Part shown: positions 43,861 to 55,063 of the stretch, piece by piece
Layout: each line of letters begins with the position of its first letter
How positions within the stretch are numbered: the first letter of the stretch is position 1
Program-made: the position numbers and the translations under genes
Assembly: GCA_035048495.1 (NCBI GenBank)
Contig: CM068551.1
Coordinates: forward strand, 18,974,248 to 19,038,247
Length of the DNA: 64,000 bases
Source of the DNA: Euptelea pleiosperma
Lineage: Eukaryota > Streptophyta > Magnoliopsida > Ranunculales > Eupteleaceae
Reading direction: 5' to 3'
Notes under the pieces: generated by a model
Told to the model about the DNA's origin: nothing
Seen by the model: only the letters and a program-made list of their open reading frames with translations
Database searches by the model: none

Positions 43861-46171
43861 TCTTCTGCATCGAAAAAATTCTCATATCAATATGTGTCGA
43901 TTCATCAATCGAGACTGTTGGACTATAGACTAATTTTAGACCAGAGAATAGATAAGATTTTACTTCTAATGCGCTTAAGAACATAGACATGACCCATACT
44001 ACCCGTCATCGTGAATTATTGATATTATGTTTATTGACTAATAATACGTGCATGAATATGCACAAAATTAACTTAGCTCCCTTCACTATCACTATAATAA
44101 TCTGTTATATTTTGTAATCATGTGCAAACGCACGTACTGCGCGCCACTCTATATATCAAGAAATAACCTCCGAATTCGAAGCTTATCGCAAACAAGAAAA
44201 GAGAACAGATTAAAGGGATCTCAATTACAGTATTCATCTCCTAATCGAAGCTGTATGTGTGTAAACATTGAACCGTTTAAGCCGAAAAAGAAGAAAAAAA
44301 AAAAAAGAGAGAGAGAAGCAGACGACGTTAAGTAAGATAAAAGGGAACATCCCTTTCAAACTCTTTGGGGATGGTTCATGAACCTGTAGACTTCATCACT
44401 GAACCAAGTTGGAGCTTAGTTGATAACCATTCCATGGTCATATCACATTTTCCTCATATATTTCACGTGACAAATTCTCGAATTGTTAATCTACTTATAG
44501 AGTTGTTTAATGGGGGATTCGAAGCCAAATGACAAGTGGTTAGGTCACAAAGGTCCTTACATTGTGGTCCTATAAGTTTATCAATCATTACTTAGGTTAA
44601 AAGGGTAGATTTATAACGGGTTACTTTTTTTTGTAATAAAAGAACCCCCATTAAGTTATCACGGCCGTTATAACGGACCCATTATAACTTAATGGGGTTA
44701 TAAAAAATTTTAAACCATGGTTTATACTAGAAAGGTACCAACATAGAGATAAAGTGTTTGACCCATGGCTAGTAGGGTGGTTTAGCCATTACGCCCTAGT
44801 GGTTTGGACCTAAAGGTGGCTTTAGCTTATTGGGATGAGATAATCCCAGTTAATAAAGTGAGAATTGATTATGTTTCTCCATGTCTGCTATCTACCAAGT
44901 ACAAAGAACAAGCATCAACGTGCACTCTCTTGTCCTGAATTTAAGCACATGCTTCAAAGAAACCACCATACATTGAATCAATTTGATCAGATGATTGCAA
45001 CTATATCTCTATCACCACCTATATCTCTATCACATATATATATAATTCTTTTGGACTTTCAACGAAAAATCTGGTCAACAGTCCACAAAATAGTCTTCAC
45101 ATTGAACGGTCAAATTCGTATAGGTGGGGGGACCCATTGGGTGGTCCACAAAAGTTAAAACCCTTCTCCATCACTACTACTACATAGGAAAACAAGTGGC
45201 ATATATATATATTTATATATTTTGTTTGGGTTTATATATTTAAATATTTTATGAAATTGAATGGGTACAATACATATATAGGGGAATAATATAATAGATG
45301 GTAGGGTATAGGCATGATATATATGTGCAATAGGACTAAAAGAGAGAGATGTCTATATCAAATGAACGCTCTGGATTGGCCAAATAATTCATCCCCCCAC
45401 AATTCAGTGAAACAGCTTTTGCTTTCACACCCATTTTGGTAAAAGTGGTCAAAAATATATGGATTATTTTTGGAAGTTAGATTTGGTAAACAAATGAGTG
45501 ATTAATTTGTGTCTTTAAGACCAATTGGATGGTCAATGAAATAAGAAAGAAATTCAAACTTCCAGAAGTATTTGAAAGTCATAAAAGTTCAAGACCTCCT
45601 CCAAATCTTCCTCAAAACTTACTTTATTTTTTTTATTTTTTTATTTTTATCCTGAGTAAAACCCAACCGAATGTTTTAAACCCGGACCGGTTAGGTAGAC
45701 AGGCCGGTCCAGGTTGGTCAGCTAGACCCTAGTTATCAATTCAGCATACGGCAAATATATATATATATAATTTGAATTTGTCATTCGAAAATTTCTTCAA
45801 AAAATCGGGAAAGAATAAAATTAAATTAAAAATCAATATATTTTTTTCGTATTCTAGAAGCGTATTTTCAATAGTTCAGGAATAATTCATGTATTTAATA
45901 CAAAAATAACACGGTTCTTCATAAAAATAAGTTTAACTTTATCGAATCTTTCAGTAATACAGGAGCCGGACCGGTCCAGGTTTTGTGGGGTTTTTTTTTT
46001 AAATAACTAAAACTTGAATTTCGAGGTCGAAGCTGACCTGGCCATTCCATGGTTCAACAGGCCCGGCCGACCCGGTCCCTAAAACTATGAGACCCTGATG
46101 CACCATGTTAAGTTTATAAGCATGCATCATCTTTTACCTTTTGGGTGCAGCGATCAGGTGTTAAAATGTAG
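43861..46171. other. Intergenic, no gene seen
   Basis: AT-rich. A CGTTATAACG fragment lies at 44610-44720, ending TTTTAAACCATGG. A TATATA-rich stretch lies at 45198-45330. At 45660-46080 there are dispersed ACCGGTCCAGG / GGCCGGTCC words of the self-similar type. Short ORFs have no support. Confidence 0.4.
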
Positions 46172-46179
46172 TAAATTAT

Positions 46180-46696
46180 GGGAGCTCATATTTGCACACC
46201 CCATTTCCGATCCCTGAAAAGAGAGATCTCTCTCTCTCTAAAACCTGGCTGACCGGTAACGGTCACTGACTACTCTCAAAAATGAGCCACGTGGCATATT
46301 TTTAGAGGACACTGACTGTATGGATGTTTGGCCAATCCCTAGGTGGACCTAAGAACGAAAAATCAGCTTGATTAGTAATTTCAAACCTTTCGATCTTGTA
46401 CCCCAAATAATGGTCGATAATGCTCAAATTCCCACGGTTAAATCAACCCATGAAAATGGCTCCACTCAACACTTGAAAATCATTAATCAAGTTGAATTTT
46501 GGTTTGTAGGTCCACCTAGAAATTGGCCAAACATCTATACGGTCAGTGTCCTCCAATAATGTGCCACGTGGCTGATTTTGTGGGCAGTCAGTGTGGTCAC
46601 AGGTCAGCCAAGTTTTAGAGAGATCTCTCTTTTTGGGGTGTGCCCCGACTAGGAGTCCACCAGGATAGGAAATGGGGTGTGCAAATATGCGCTCCC
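46180..46696. mobile_element. Nested foldback with 8-bp target duplication
   Basis: TAAATTAT is repeated exactly at 46172-46179 and 46697-46704. The outer ends are GGGAGCTCATATTTGCACAC and its complement GTGTGCAAATATGCGCTCCC. Inside are paired GAGAGATCTCTCT and CTGGCTGACC arms, and at the centre (about 46284-46590) is an F1 foldback with GAGCCACGTGGC and GTGCCACGTGGC ends. Confidence 0.8.
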
Positions 46697-46705
46697 TAAA
46701 TTATC

Positions 46706-47271
46706 AGGGCTGGCTCTACCTTAAGGCCATTAAGGTGGCCGCGCAAGGCCCCAGCCCAGTTCCCGCTACATTTTTTTTAAGGCCCCACTAACCACATGGA
46801 TGTTTAGGCCACCCCTTGTAGGATACACAAACCAAAAATAAACTTGATTGGTTATCTCTAACCAGTGCCATCTCAATACACGTTGAGGCCCATGGCAAAA
46901 ACTCGACTCCCGGTGCAGTCAATGCAGAGAACTCTCGTGGCCCTGTATAGATCATTTTTTGGGCACAATGACTGCGTGGATGTTCAGCCCACCTATTGGT
47001 GGATAAACACACTAAGAATCAGCTTGATTGATGATTTCTAACCATTGGATTCACTACCCAAGAAACATGCTTCAATCCAACAGCTAGAATCTTGTCCTAA
47101 AAAGTACTAAAATCTATGGCTAGAGATAATCAATCAGGTTGATTTTTGGTTTGTATATCCAATAAGGGGTGGGCTAAAAATCCATTTCTCTAGTGGGCCC
47201 CAGGCTGGAGGCATTCTCTCACCAAGGGGCCTTAGGCAACCGCCTTAATGGCCTTAAGGTAGAGCCGCCCT
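46706..47271. mobile_element. Foldback element with GGCTCTACCTTAAGGCC arms
   Basis: GGGCTGGCTCTACCTTAAGG at the left faces CCTTAAGGTAGAGCCGCCC at the right. AGGCCATTAAGGTGGCC faces CGCCTTAATGGCC. F1-like and CAGAGAACTC blocks are nested inside. It begins within 10 bases of the previous element. Confidence 0.65.
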
Positions 47272-48024
47272 GTCTCTAACCATATATTTTAGAACTTTTT
47301 ATTGGTTTGATTCTAGCCGTTGGATTCAAATATGTTTTTTGGGTAGTAAATCCAATGGTTAAAAATCTTCAATCACGCTGATTTTTAGAGTTTTATATAC
47401 GAATAGGTGGGATGAACATCCACGCAGTAATTGTTCCCAAAAATGATCTATGTAGGGCCACTAGAGTCGTCTACAACTAAATTTTCTCTGTAGTTTTTTA
47501 TTATCAAGAATAATTGTTAAATAAAGATTTTCTATTATTAGATAGAGTTTTCGCCTTAGGCCTCAACTTATATCGAGATTGCCCGGTAAATAATGACAAG
47601 ATACTATGTACTCTTGAACCAACTGAATCTAGCATAATAGGGCGGCTGAATGCGGATTTGCATGGTGAGATTATTTAATTCTATCTATTATCTTTGAATT
47701 TCCACTAGCGGCTCACCATGCTCTGGAACCTTCTAAGCTATTCTTCTTCTTCTTCTTCTCCTCCTCGTCTTTGAAATTTTGAATATTTGGATGACACCTT
47801 GTTTAATCTCTACTATTTATACCAAAAACAACCTGTTCATGACAATTGAATGTTTTTACCGTTTTGTCTATTCTACTTACTCAATCCCCCGAAATTTCCA
47901 AAATGTCACTGTCTTGGTTCGTTCTTTTTTTAATTTATTTCTATTAAAAGGGCTCTTTAGTCTTTACACAATGTGAACACATTTAACGCGTTCACATATA
48001 AAAGGCGTGTCATCATTTCACCCG
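47272..48024. other. Intergenic, F1 fragments, no gene seen
   Basis: 47270-47480 is a partial foldback arm (AACCATATATTTTAG, TAGCCGTTGGATTC). A (TTC)n run of about 25 bp lies near 47742. Nothing else is recognised. Confidence 0.4.
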
Positions 48025-48395
48025 ATGAAACATGCTCGAATCCAATAGTCATAAATCACTAATCAGGTTAATTTTGGGTACGGTCTATATCCACCAAGGA
48101 GTTGGCTAAACATTGGGGGTCAACAGGCCCAAAAAAGAGTGTGCCACGTGCAATTTTGAGGGTCAACATCAAATTTTGATGTCTTTCTGACCATTTTGAC
48201 ATCAAAGTTTTCCTAAATCTTCTCTTAATTATCAAGCATGTGTACCCCTCCACTAGGTTAGATTAATATAAAATCTAGATTAAAATTAATCCTTAATTAA
48301 TGCCGGTTTGGAAACCTAAAAAATAGGCGATTCGAGACCAGTTCATGTTCATGCACTGTGTTTGGTGACCATGTCGGGCCCACATTTTGACTCCG
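48025..48395. repeat. Direct repeat, copy 1 of 2
   Basis: It matches 48790-49190 over most of its length (CAAGGAGTTGGCTAAACATT, GAGTGTGCCACGTGCA, CAACATCAAATTTTGATGT, TGTGTTTGGTGACC). It is a local duplication of a repeat fragment. Confidence 0.7.
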
Positions 48396-48789
48396 TCTTT
48401 TTTTTTTTGCCCCCTCAAAGAGCTGATTTTCAATAAAGAAGTTCAATATTGAATCCGTTGTACTATTCTTTAAAGCCAAAAACTTGGGTTGCCACACGAC
48501 GTTCACTATTAATTATTTAAACGATAAGGTAGTTCTATGTTTTGATTGGAATTACTTTATACAAGAATAGTGTTTGCTTTCTTTGGGGGAGCAAGATTAT
48601 TCAAAGAATAACTTTAAACTGTGTTTGGGAGATCACCAAACATGGAAAATTCTTGTCCCAACTGAAATTTTATCCAAAAATAATTTTAAAAAAATTATTG
48701 TTAAACCACATGAACACAAACATTGTGAAAAGAGTAATGATCACATAGTCCGGGGTCCACTGACCCATTAATGTCCGTCTCCAAAAAAT

Positions 48790-49190
48790 GCTGGAATCCA
48801 ACAGCTAGATATCACCGAATCCAATAGTCATAAATCACCAATCGCGCTAATTTTCGGTACGGTTTTTGTCCACCAAGGAGTTGGCTAAACATTCAGGGGT
48901 CAACAAGCCCAAAAGAGTGTGCCACGTGCATTTTTGGTGGTCAACATCAAATTTTGATGTTTATCTGGTCCTCGACCTCAAAGTTTTCTCAATCTTCTCT
49001 TGATTATCACGCACGTGTCCCCCCATTTGGTTAATAAAATCTAAGTAGCTCAAACAGATGCTAATCTTTTCTAGTTCTAGATTAAAATAAAATTTTAGGG
49101 CCAGTTTAAAAACCAAGAAATTGGGCGAGCCAAGATCAGTGCATGCACCGTGTTTGGTGACCGTGTGCGGCCCACTTTTTGGCTCGGCAA
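48790..49190. repeat. Direct repeat, copy 2 of 2
   Basis: Diverged partner of 48025-48395, about 765 bp away. Confidence 0.7.
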
Positions 49191-49273
49191 TTTCTAATTT
49201 CTCCCTTAAATCTTGCTTTCTAACACACACATGGGTCGGGCTTAGGGACCCCCTCGGGACTGGATTCCGAGAA

Positions 49274-49644
49274 GGGTCGTGATGTAACAAGGTATACCTG
49301 AGATCTTTTCATTTGCGGAAGCGGCATTTTTGGTAGTCACCACTGCCATCTGGGTCCACTGACCGCATGGATGTTTAGCCCACCCTTTAATAGACATTTT
49401 TTGGTTTTAATACTCAAAAAAATGGTTGTATTCAACGGCTATAAGAACGCCTTAAACGGTGCTAAAAAGTGTTAAAATCTAATGGTTATAGATTACCAAT
49501 CAAGGTGATTTTTGGTATGTATATCCACCAAGGGGTGGGATAAACATCCAAGCGGTCAGTGGGCCCAGATGGCAGCCTGTGACTACCAAAAATGCCGCTT
49601 CCGCAAATGAACAGTTTCAGGCATACCTTGTTACATCTTTTTCC
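49274..49644. mobile_element. F2 foldback element with 9-bp target duplication
   Basis: It begins GGGTCGTGATGTAACAAGG and ends CCTTGTTACATCTTTTTCC. TTCCGAGAA is repeated exactly at 49265-49273 and 49645-49653. The arms carry GCGGAAGCGGCATTTTTGG-type sequence inverted at the other end. Confidence 0.88.
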
Positions 49645-50079
49645 TTCCGAGAATCCAATAGTGGTTGATAGTGCTGAGTTGGCATTCAGTTTTTACACTC
49701 ATCAACCACTATTGGATTCGTGATTGGCGGAGCACACAACTCCCAAGAAGGGTCAGAAAAAGGGAGTCCTTGGAGCCTTAGGGTTCTTTGGGCTGGCCAT
49801 GCCAGGACCCAGCGTCCGCGGCCTGTTCTTCTTAACGACCCGGTTCAATGCGGGACCAACCTTAAATATTATTTATACTATATATAATATTATACTGGAG
49901 TTGTGGGCCAAGCTGACCCATCCCAACCAGTTAGTAATCAGCCCCAAACTGTACCCAGTCCCAAACGCAAAAATTCTATGATAGAAAAGTCCCTCGAATT
50001 GCCATGTGGCAGTCTTTCGAGACCAAAACCACATCAATGTTTGGCACGCACCTTGGTGGACCTGCACACCAAAAATCAG

Positions 50080-50260
50080 GAGTAAAACTTCTGTCACAAC
50101 AAAGTTGCAAATCACACGATCACAGCCAATGAGTTCTCGGCACGTACACCTCAAAGCAAAAGCACATGGGTACGTTGCAAAAAGCACTTGTGTACGTGCC
50201 CGAGAACTCGTTGGCTTGTGATTGTGTGATTTACAATTTGTTGTGATAGAAGTTTTACTC
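50080..50260. mobile_element. F5 hairpin element with 9-bp target duplication
   Basis: It begins GAGTAAAACTTCTGTCACAA and ends TTGTGATAGAAGTTTTACTC. AAAAATCAG is repeated exactly at 50071-50079 and 50261-50269. The centre pairs CCAATGAGTTCTCGG with CGAGAACTCGTTGG. It sits inside another foldback arm (CACACCAAAAATCAG). Confidence 0.88.
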
Positions 50261-50269
50261 AAAAATCAG

Positions 50270-51150
50270 AATGATTTGTGATTTGTGATTTGTGATTTGT
50301 AGCTGGAGATTTGAGCACTTTTTCATCATGGACTTAAAAAACAAACCTATAGTCTTGTTCATGAAGCCCATGATGAAAAAGTGATTGAATCCAACACCTA
50401 TAAATCACTAATCATGCTGATTTTTGGTGTGTAGGTCCACCAAGGTGTGTACCAAACATTTATTAGACCCCCCCGAGAGAGTGCCACATGGCAATTTCAG
50501 GGACTTCTATATCAAATTTTGATACAGAATTATGTATCAAACAGATATGGAGCCCATGTGATTTCCCACCCCTGCACTGGCATCGTGTCAATAGACATGT
50601 GTGATGGTTCATCTCAATGATCTAATAGCACCTGTTCTTCTCTGTTACAACCATGGGCCTGATAGGTTATAGGTTATCCCCAGCAGCTGTATTCTGATAT
50701 TTTCATTATGGGCTTAAGCCCAATGTTTTCACCCATGGGCCTCTTCATAAGCTCGTGATAAAATATTGCCAAATCCAATGGCTAGGAATCATCTATCAGG
50801 TGAGTCGGGCTTGGTTCATTGGCCCAAAAGACGTGCACATGGCAATAGTTGATGTGACCAACACCTCAGGTTTAGGTTAAAAAAAATGAGATTCCTAAAG
50901 TGGCCTTATCAACGCGGGCCCCAATCGGTCTCCAAGCTTGGTCCAGTCAACAGTAAATAAAATTTGGTCCACAACGCCATCCAACCGTTGGTCTTAGCTT
51001 TATGGTTGATTTATCTAAACACTTTATCCAAAAAGGTAAGAGGGTCGTAATTTGACGCCTAAAATATTGATAAACGAGTGGACAGAATAAAATCACAGCC
51101 CATCAAGCCCATAGAAATCGCATGTCACGTTGGACAGCAGACATGACCTG
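50270..51150. other. Intergenic, fragments only
   Basis: 50300-50400 contains a short inverted repeat (CTTTTTCATCATGG facing CCCATGATGAAAAAG), also present at 19010-19120 and 30110-30215. No gene is seen. Confidence 0.4.
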
Positions 51151-51945
51151 GGGGTGTCAATGGGTATCCAATTAATTGACACTGAAACGAACCGGTTCTG
51201 ATTATACCAGTTCTGAGACTACTATTTTAATACCGGACTAGAAACCGGTAGGACCTAAAATCGAACCATATAATAAGGTCCGGTTCTAAATAGACTAGTA
51301 CCCAGACCGGATTAGAACCGTAATCGATAGGACTGAGAGCCAACATATATAATAGTACTATGTTTGGACAAGTTTCCATGAGTCTAAACATATATAACTG
51401 TCAGTTCTTATCGATTCCGGTTCTCAAATGGATCCGGAGCCAGAACCGGAACCGATTGTTTGGTTCCAATCGGTTCTGATTCTGGGTATATCAGTTCCAA
51501 TCTTGATAATATAACAATTTTAACGCTATATTTATAGGTTCAGGCTCACAAGCCCCCTTTATATGACCCTCTCGGGAATTGTGTTCTCGGCCGTGGATTC
51601 CATGAATCCAATGGTGGTTGATAGTGCTGCAAAAAGTGAAAAAGTGATGCCAGCTCAGTGCTATCAACCACCGTTAGATTCTTGGAATCCATGGCCAAGA
51701 ACACGACTCTCAAGAGGGGTCAGAAAAATTGGGCTCCTTACCCAACCCATATTTATATATTTAACATTATATTGATACATAGGTTTCAGCTCGGTTCCGT
51801 TCCTATCGATTCGGTTCCAATATCAAATTACCCATACCGGTTCTATTCCGATTCTTTTTTCATTGGTTCCTAAAATGTGGAGCTGGAACTAGTATTTTCG
51901 GTTCCGATCGGTTTCAGTTAAACAGGTACAATTTGACACCCCTAC
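51150..51945. mobile_element. AACCGGTTC-type element with a nested F3 foldback
   Basis: It begins GGGGGTGTCAATGGG and ends AATTTGACACCCC. The interior is rich in GAACCGGTTCTG, CCGGTTCTAAA and GAACCGATTG words. At about 51555-51760 an F3 foldback is inserted: GTGTTCTCGGCCGTGGATTC faces GAATCCATGGCCAAGAACAC, with GGTGGTTGATAG facing CTATCAACCACC. Confidence 0.6.
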
Positions 51946-51954
51946 TCCACAAGA

Positions 51955-52105
51955 AAAGATTCGCTGGCCCCAGGGGACTTCAAACTTTGAAGTCTCCCCA
52001 CCCAAAATGTCTGACACATACCCCAATCCCTTAACCCTTTGTTAGTGGTTAACAAGTAAATAACAAGGTGTACTTGTCAGACATTTTGGGAGAGCCCTAC
52101 TCCTA
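51955..52105. repeat. Inverted-repeat MITE, second copy of 3290-3480
   Basis: AAAAGATTCGCTGGCCCC and CCCAAAATGTCTGACACATA at the left face GTCAGACATTTTGGGAG at the right. Confidence 0.5.
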
Positions 52106-52119
52106 TGTTAAAAAAAGGG

Positions 52120-52332
52120 CTGTTTTGCTTTACCCCCTTACTTTATTGATGCAATTTGCATCTCACTCAATGTTTTTAAAATATTTGTGTCTCACCCTTT
52201 GACCATGGTTGACCATAGACGGTCTTCGGATGGACATCTCAATATTTTTTAAATGACTATAATGACCTTGGGTGAGACGCAAACATTTTAAAAACATTGG
52301 GTGCAATAAAGCAAGGAGGACAAGCAAAAGAT
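52120..52332. mobile_element. F4 foldback element
   Basis: TACCCCCTTACTTTATTGATG and GTCTCACCCTTTGACC at the left face ACCTTGGGTGAGACGC and CATTGGGTGCAATAAAGC at the right. The same arms flank 53160-54220. Confidence 0.6.
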
Positions 52333-52399
52333 CTTTTTTTTCAAGGAATTTTTTTTTTTTTTTTTTTTTTAGGATTGTGAGCTCAAAACCTTTCTTCAT

Positions 52400-52650
52400 T
52401 TACTTTTGGCCCAACCAAGACCTACAGAAACATTGGATTAGAGCCATTTTCCTTGGTTGATTTTATCCGTAGAATTTGAACATTATTTGGGGTACAAAGA
52501 TCCAATGGTTTGAAATCACTAATCAGGCTGATATTTGGTATGTAGCTCCACATAGTGATGGGCCCAACATCCGTACGTTAGTGACCTCTACGAATGTGCC
52601 ACGTGGCTCATATTGTGGTTCCTCATCATCATTGATGATGGACATTAGCA
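52400..52650. mobile_element. G-box foldback (F1), left arm damaged
   Basis: The right half is complete (CAATGGTTTGAAATCACTAA, GTGCCACGTGGCTCATATTG, then CATCATTGATGATGG). Most of the left arm is missing. Confidence 0.55.
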
Positions 52651-52683
52651 TGCTTAACAACCTGTGAAGGTGAGTTCCTTTTA

Positions 52684-53086
52684 GGGCCGTGATGTAACAA
52701 GGTATACCTGAGATCTTTTCAAATGTGGAAGGGGCATTTTTGGTAGTCACCGCAGCCATCTGGGCCCACTGACCACATGGATGTTTAGCCTACCCCTTAG
52801 TAGACATTCATACCAAAAATCACCTTGTTTGATGATTTTTAGCCGTTGGTTTTAGTACTAAAAAATAGTTGAATTCAACGGCTATAAGAACGCCTTAAAA
52901 AGTGCTAGAAAGGGCTAAAATCTAATGGTTGTAGACTACCAATCAGGGTGATTTTTGGTGTGTATAACCACGAAGGGGTGGGATAAACATCCATGCGGTC
53001 AGTGGGGCCAGATGATAGTGGTGAGTAACAAAATCTTGCTTCCGCATTTAAAAATATTTCAGGCATACCTTGTTACATCTTTTTCC
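52684..53086. mobile_element. F2 foldback element with 9-bp target duplication
   Basis: It begins GGGCCGTGATGTAACAAGG and ends CCTTGTTACATCTTTTTCC. TTCCTTTTA is repeated exactly at 52675-52683 and 53087-53095. Confidence 0.88.
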
Positions 53087-53159
53087 TTCCTTTTATAGTT
53101 CAAAATCCTCAAAATAAGCTTGAGCTCACTATTTTCAAAAAAAAATAAAAAAAACTTGA

Positions 53160-54220
53160 TTTGTTTTTTGCCTTGTCCCCTTACTTTATTGATGCAATTT
53201 ACATCGCACCCAATGTTTTTAAAATATTTGCATCTCACCCCTAGTTGTTAAGTTCGATATGGAAAAAGTTCGAGACGGGAAAAGTTCGAGTATAATTCGG
53301 TTATAGTCTAAATATTCAGTCAAAAATTTGAAAAATGGTAAAAGTTCGCAACTGCATTCATTCGTGTTTCATTCGGCTATGATCCAAAAATTCGATGTTA
53401 AAATTTCGGACATTGGATCCAATGTTGTTTTCTACTCGTGGGTTTGTTCATGAAATCTATAATGAAAAAAAATTCTAAAATCCAATGACTACGAATTACC
53501 TATCAGGCTAGTTTTTGGCTTGTAGGTTTACAAGGAATGAATCTAACATTCATGAGATCAGTGAACCTAAAAATACTTAGCATAACAAACACATGAGACT
53601 AAGGAGAACTCGAGACTCAGTACTAGTGACCAACACCTCAGGTTTCCTTTTTGTAAAAAGATTAAAAAAAAGCTTCTTATTGAAAATTCTATATTTAAAT
53701 ATTCATTGAAAACTTACTGTGTCCTTTTACAAACATCTCATGTGCACCTTATAATAATATATTGAATATTTATATTCATTAAGATAACTTTGGATGCCCT
53801 ATGCATTACGGTGGAGACGATGAAGAACGTGAATTCAAGAATGAATTTAGAGTTTTTTATTTTTTCCCCTTTTTATTAATTTTTTTTACTCTATGTTCAA
53901 GCCGAATTAATTGTCTAGCCGAATAAAACACGCTTTAAACTCATTGCCTTAATGATTCGCGAATAATTCTGAATTTTTGAATTGTTGGGCCGAATAATTC
54001 GTTTTGCTTTATAAAACGAATTGTTCGCGAACTTGCCAACTAGGATCTCACCCAAGGTCATTATAGTCATTTAAAAAATATTGGTATGTCCATCCGAATA
54101 CCATCTATGGTCAACGACATTGACCATGGTCAAAGGGTGAGACACAAATATTTTAAAAATATTGGGTGAGATGCAAATTGCATCAATAAAATAAGGGGGT
54201 AAAGCGAAAAAAGCCCTTAA
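53160..54220. mobile_element. F4 foldback element split by a nested insertion
   Basis: The left arm at 53160-53239 (CCCCTTACTTTATTGATGC, CACCCAATGTTTTTAAAAT) and right arm at 54045-54220 (ATTTTAAAAATATTGGGTG, GCATCAATAAAATAAGG) are inverted copies. They are separated by the 805-bp element at 53240-54044. Confidence 0.75.
53240..54044. mobile_element. CGAATAATTCG-type element nested in F4
   Basis: ATCTCACC is repeated exactly at 53232-53239 and 54045-54052. The ends CCTAGTTGTTAAGTTCG and CGAACTTGCCAACTAGG form inverted repeats. The inner ends are rich in AAAGTTCGAG, GAATTATTCG-like and GCGAATAATTC words. About 53410-53930 looks like older nested repeat material. Confidence 0.75.
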
Positions 54221-54288
54221 AAAAAAGAACATTTTTTTGGTAGGAAATCATTATCGAAGAGTGGGACCCCCTCTAATGCCTGATTGTG

Positions 54289-54458
54289 GAGTAAAACTTC
54301 TGTCACAATCGGATTGCAAATCACACAATCACAGCCAATGAGTTCTCGTCACGTACACCTAAAAGCAAAAGCACGTTGGCAAGCACTTGTGTACGCGCCG
54401 ATAACTCATTGGCTTGTGATTGTGTGATTTACAATTTCTTGTGAAAGAAGTTTTACTC
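54289..54458. mobile_element. F5 hairpin element with 9-bp target duplication
   Basis: It begins GAGTAAAACTTCTGTCACAA and ends TTGTGAAAGAAGTTTTACTC. CTGATTGTG is repeated exactly at 54280-54288 and 54459-54467. It lies about 550 bp upstream of the second ERF gene. Confidence 0.88.
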
Positions 54459-54656
54459 CTGATTGTGTGGCTATCATTAACTTTCCCTTGGGTCCCACGT
54501 GTAGGTGTCCTAGACTCCTAGTCCTAGGTTTATGTTTTAAAAAGTCAGCAGAATTACAACTCATCCACTGGACAGTTATGTGTAGAAAGAGAAGGAATCG
54601 TATAAAGGCAAACGGTTTACTGGAGCTACACTACAGAACTCTTCACTATAGACTGC

Positions 54657-54662
54657 CACGTG
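54657..54662. promoter_or_regulatory. G-box upstream of the ERF98-like gene
   Basis: CACGTG within GCCACGTGG, 346 bases upstream of the start codon. The core resembles the F1 foldback ends, but no foldback is evident here. Confidence 0.35.
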
Positions 54663-54918
54663 GAAATGCCCTTGTCTCCCCCACTCTTGCCACTTGGTGT
54701 GCTGACCCATTTAGGCCATCCACTTCAGCTGTCGCTCGTAAAGAAAACCCTGTTACTCCTGAGAAGAATTCTGGAGTGTAGCTCCAGAAAACCGAACACC
54801 GGCATATAAATCTTTCCTGTACAAAACCAACAAAAGAAGGTTCAAAAGGGTGATGAAATGATACACAAAAAATGCTTTCTAGTGCAAAGTGGATAAAAAG
54901 CGTCTCTTTTGAACGGCA

Positions 54919-54925
54919 TATAAAT
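54919..54925 (+). promoter_or_regulatory. TATA box of the ERF98-like gene
   Basis: TATAAAT lies 83-89 bases before the ATG. The 15-base word GGCATATAAATCTTT occurs here (54916) and again at 54801, so the TATA region is duplicated and two start sites are possible. Confidence 0.55.
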
Positions 54926-55000
54926 CTTTGACGAATCCAATTTTATACCATTTAAAGAAACTTCGGAACCAAAGTTCCTCAACAAAGATTTTTTCTTCAC

Positions 55001-55063
55001 ATGAAGCATGGAAGAGGTTCCAAAGGAAAAGGAAGAAGATCAGGAGGAGAAGGAAAAAGGTGA
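55001..55063 (+). other. Upstream ORF overlapping the ERF98-like start
   Basis: An ATG at 55001, seven bases before the main ATG, opens a 20-codon frame ([10 protein letters not shown]...) that ends in TGA at 55063 inside the ERF coding region. If it lies in the leader, it would compete for initiation. The upstream context (TCAC before ATG, A at +4) is weaker than that of the main ATG (AAGC before ATG, G at +4). Confidence 0.45.

Noticed and set aside
54467..54781. 104-codon ORF upstream of the ERF98-like gene
   Set aside because: It starts in a transposon's target duplication, lacks any domain and overlaps the likely promoter.
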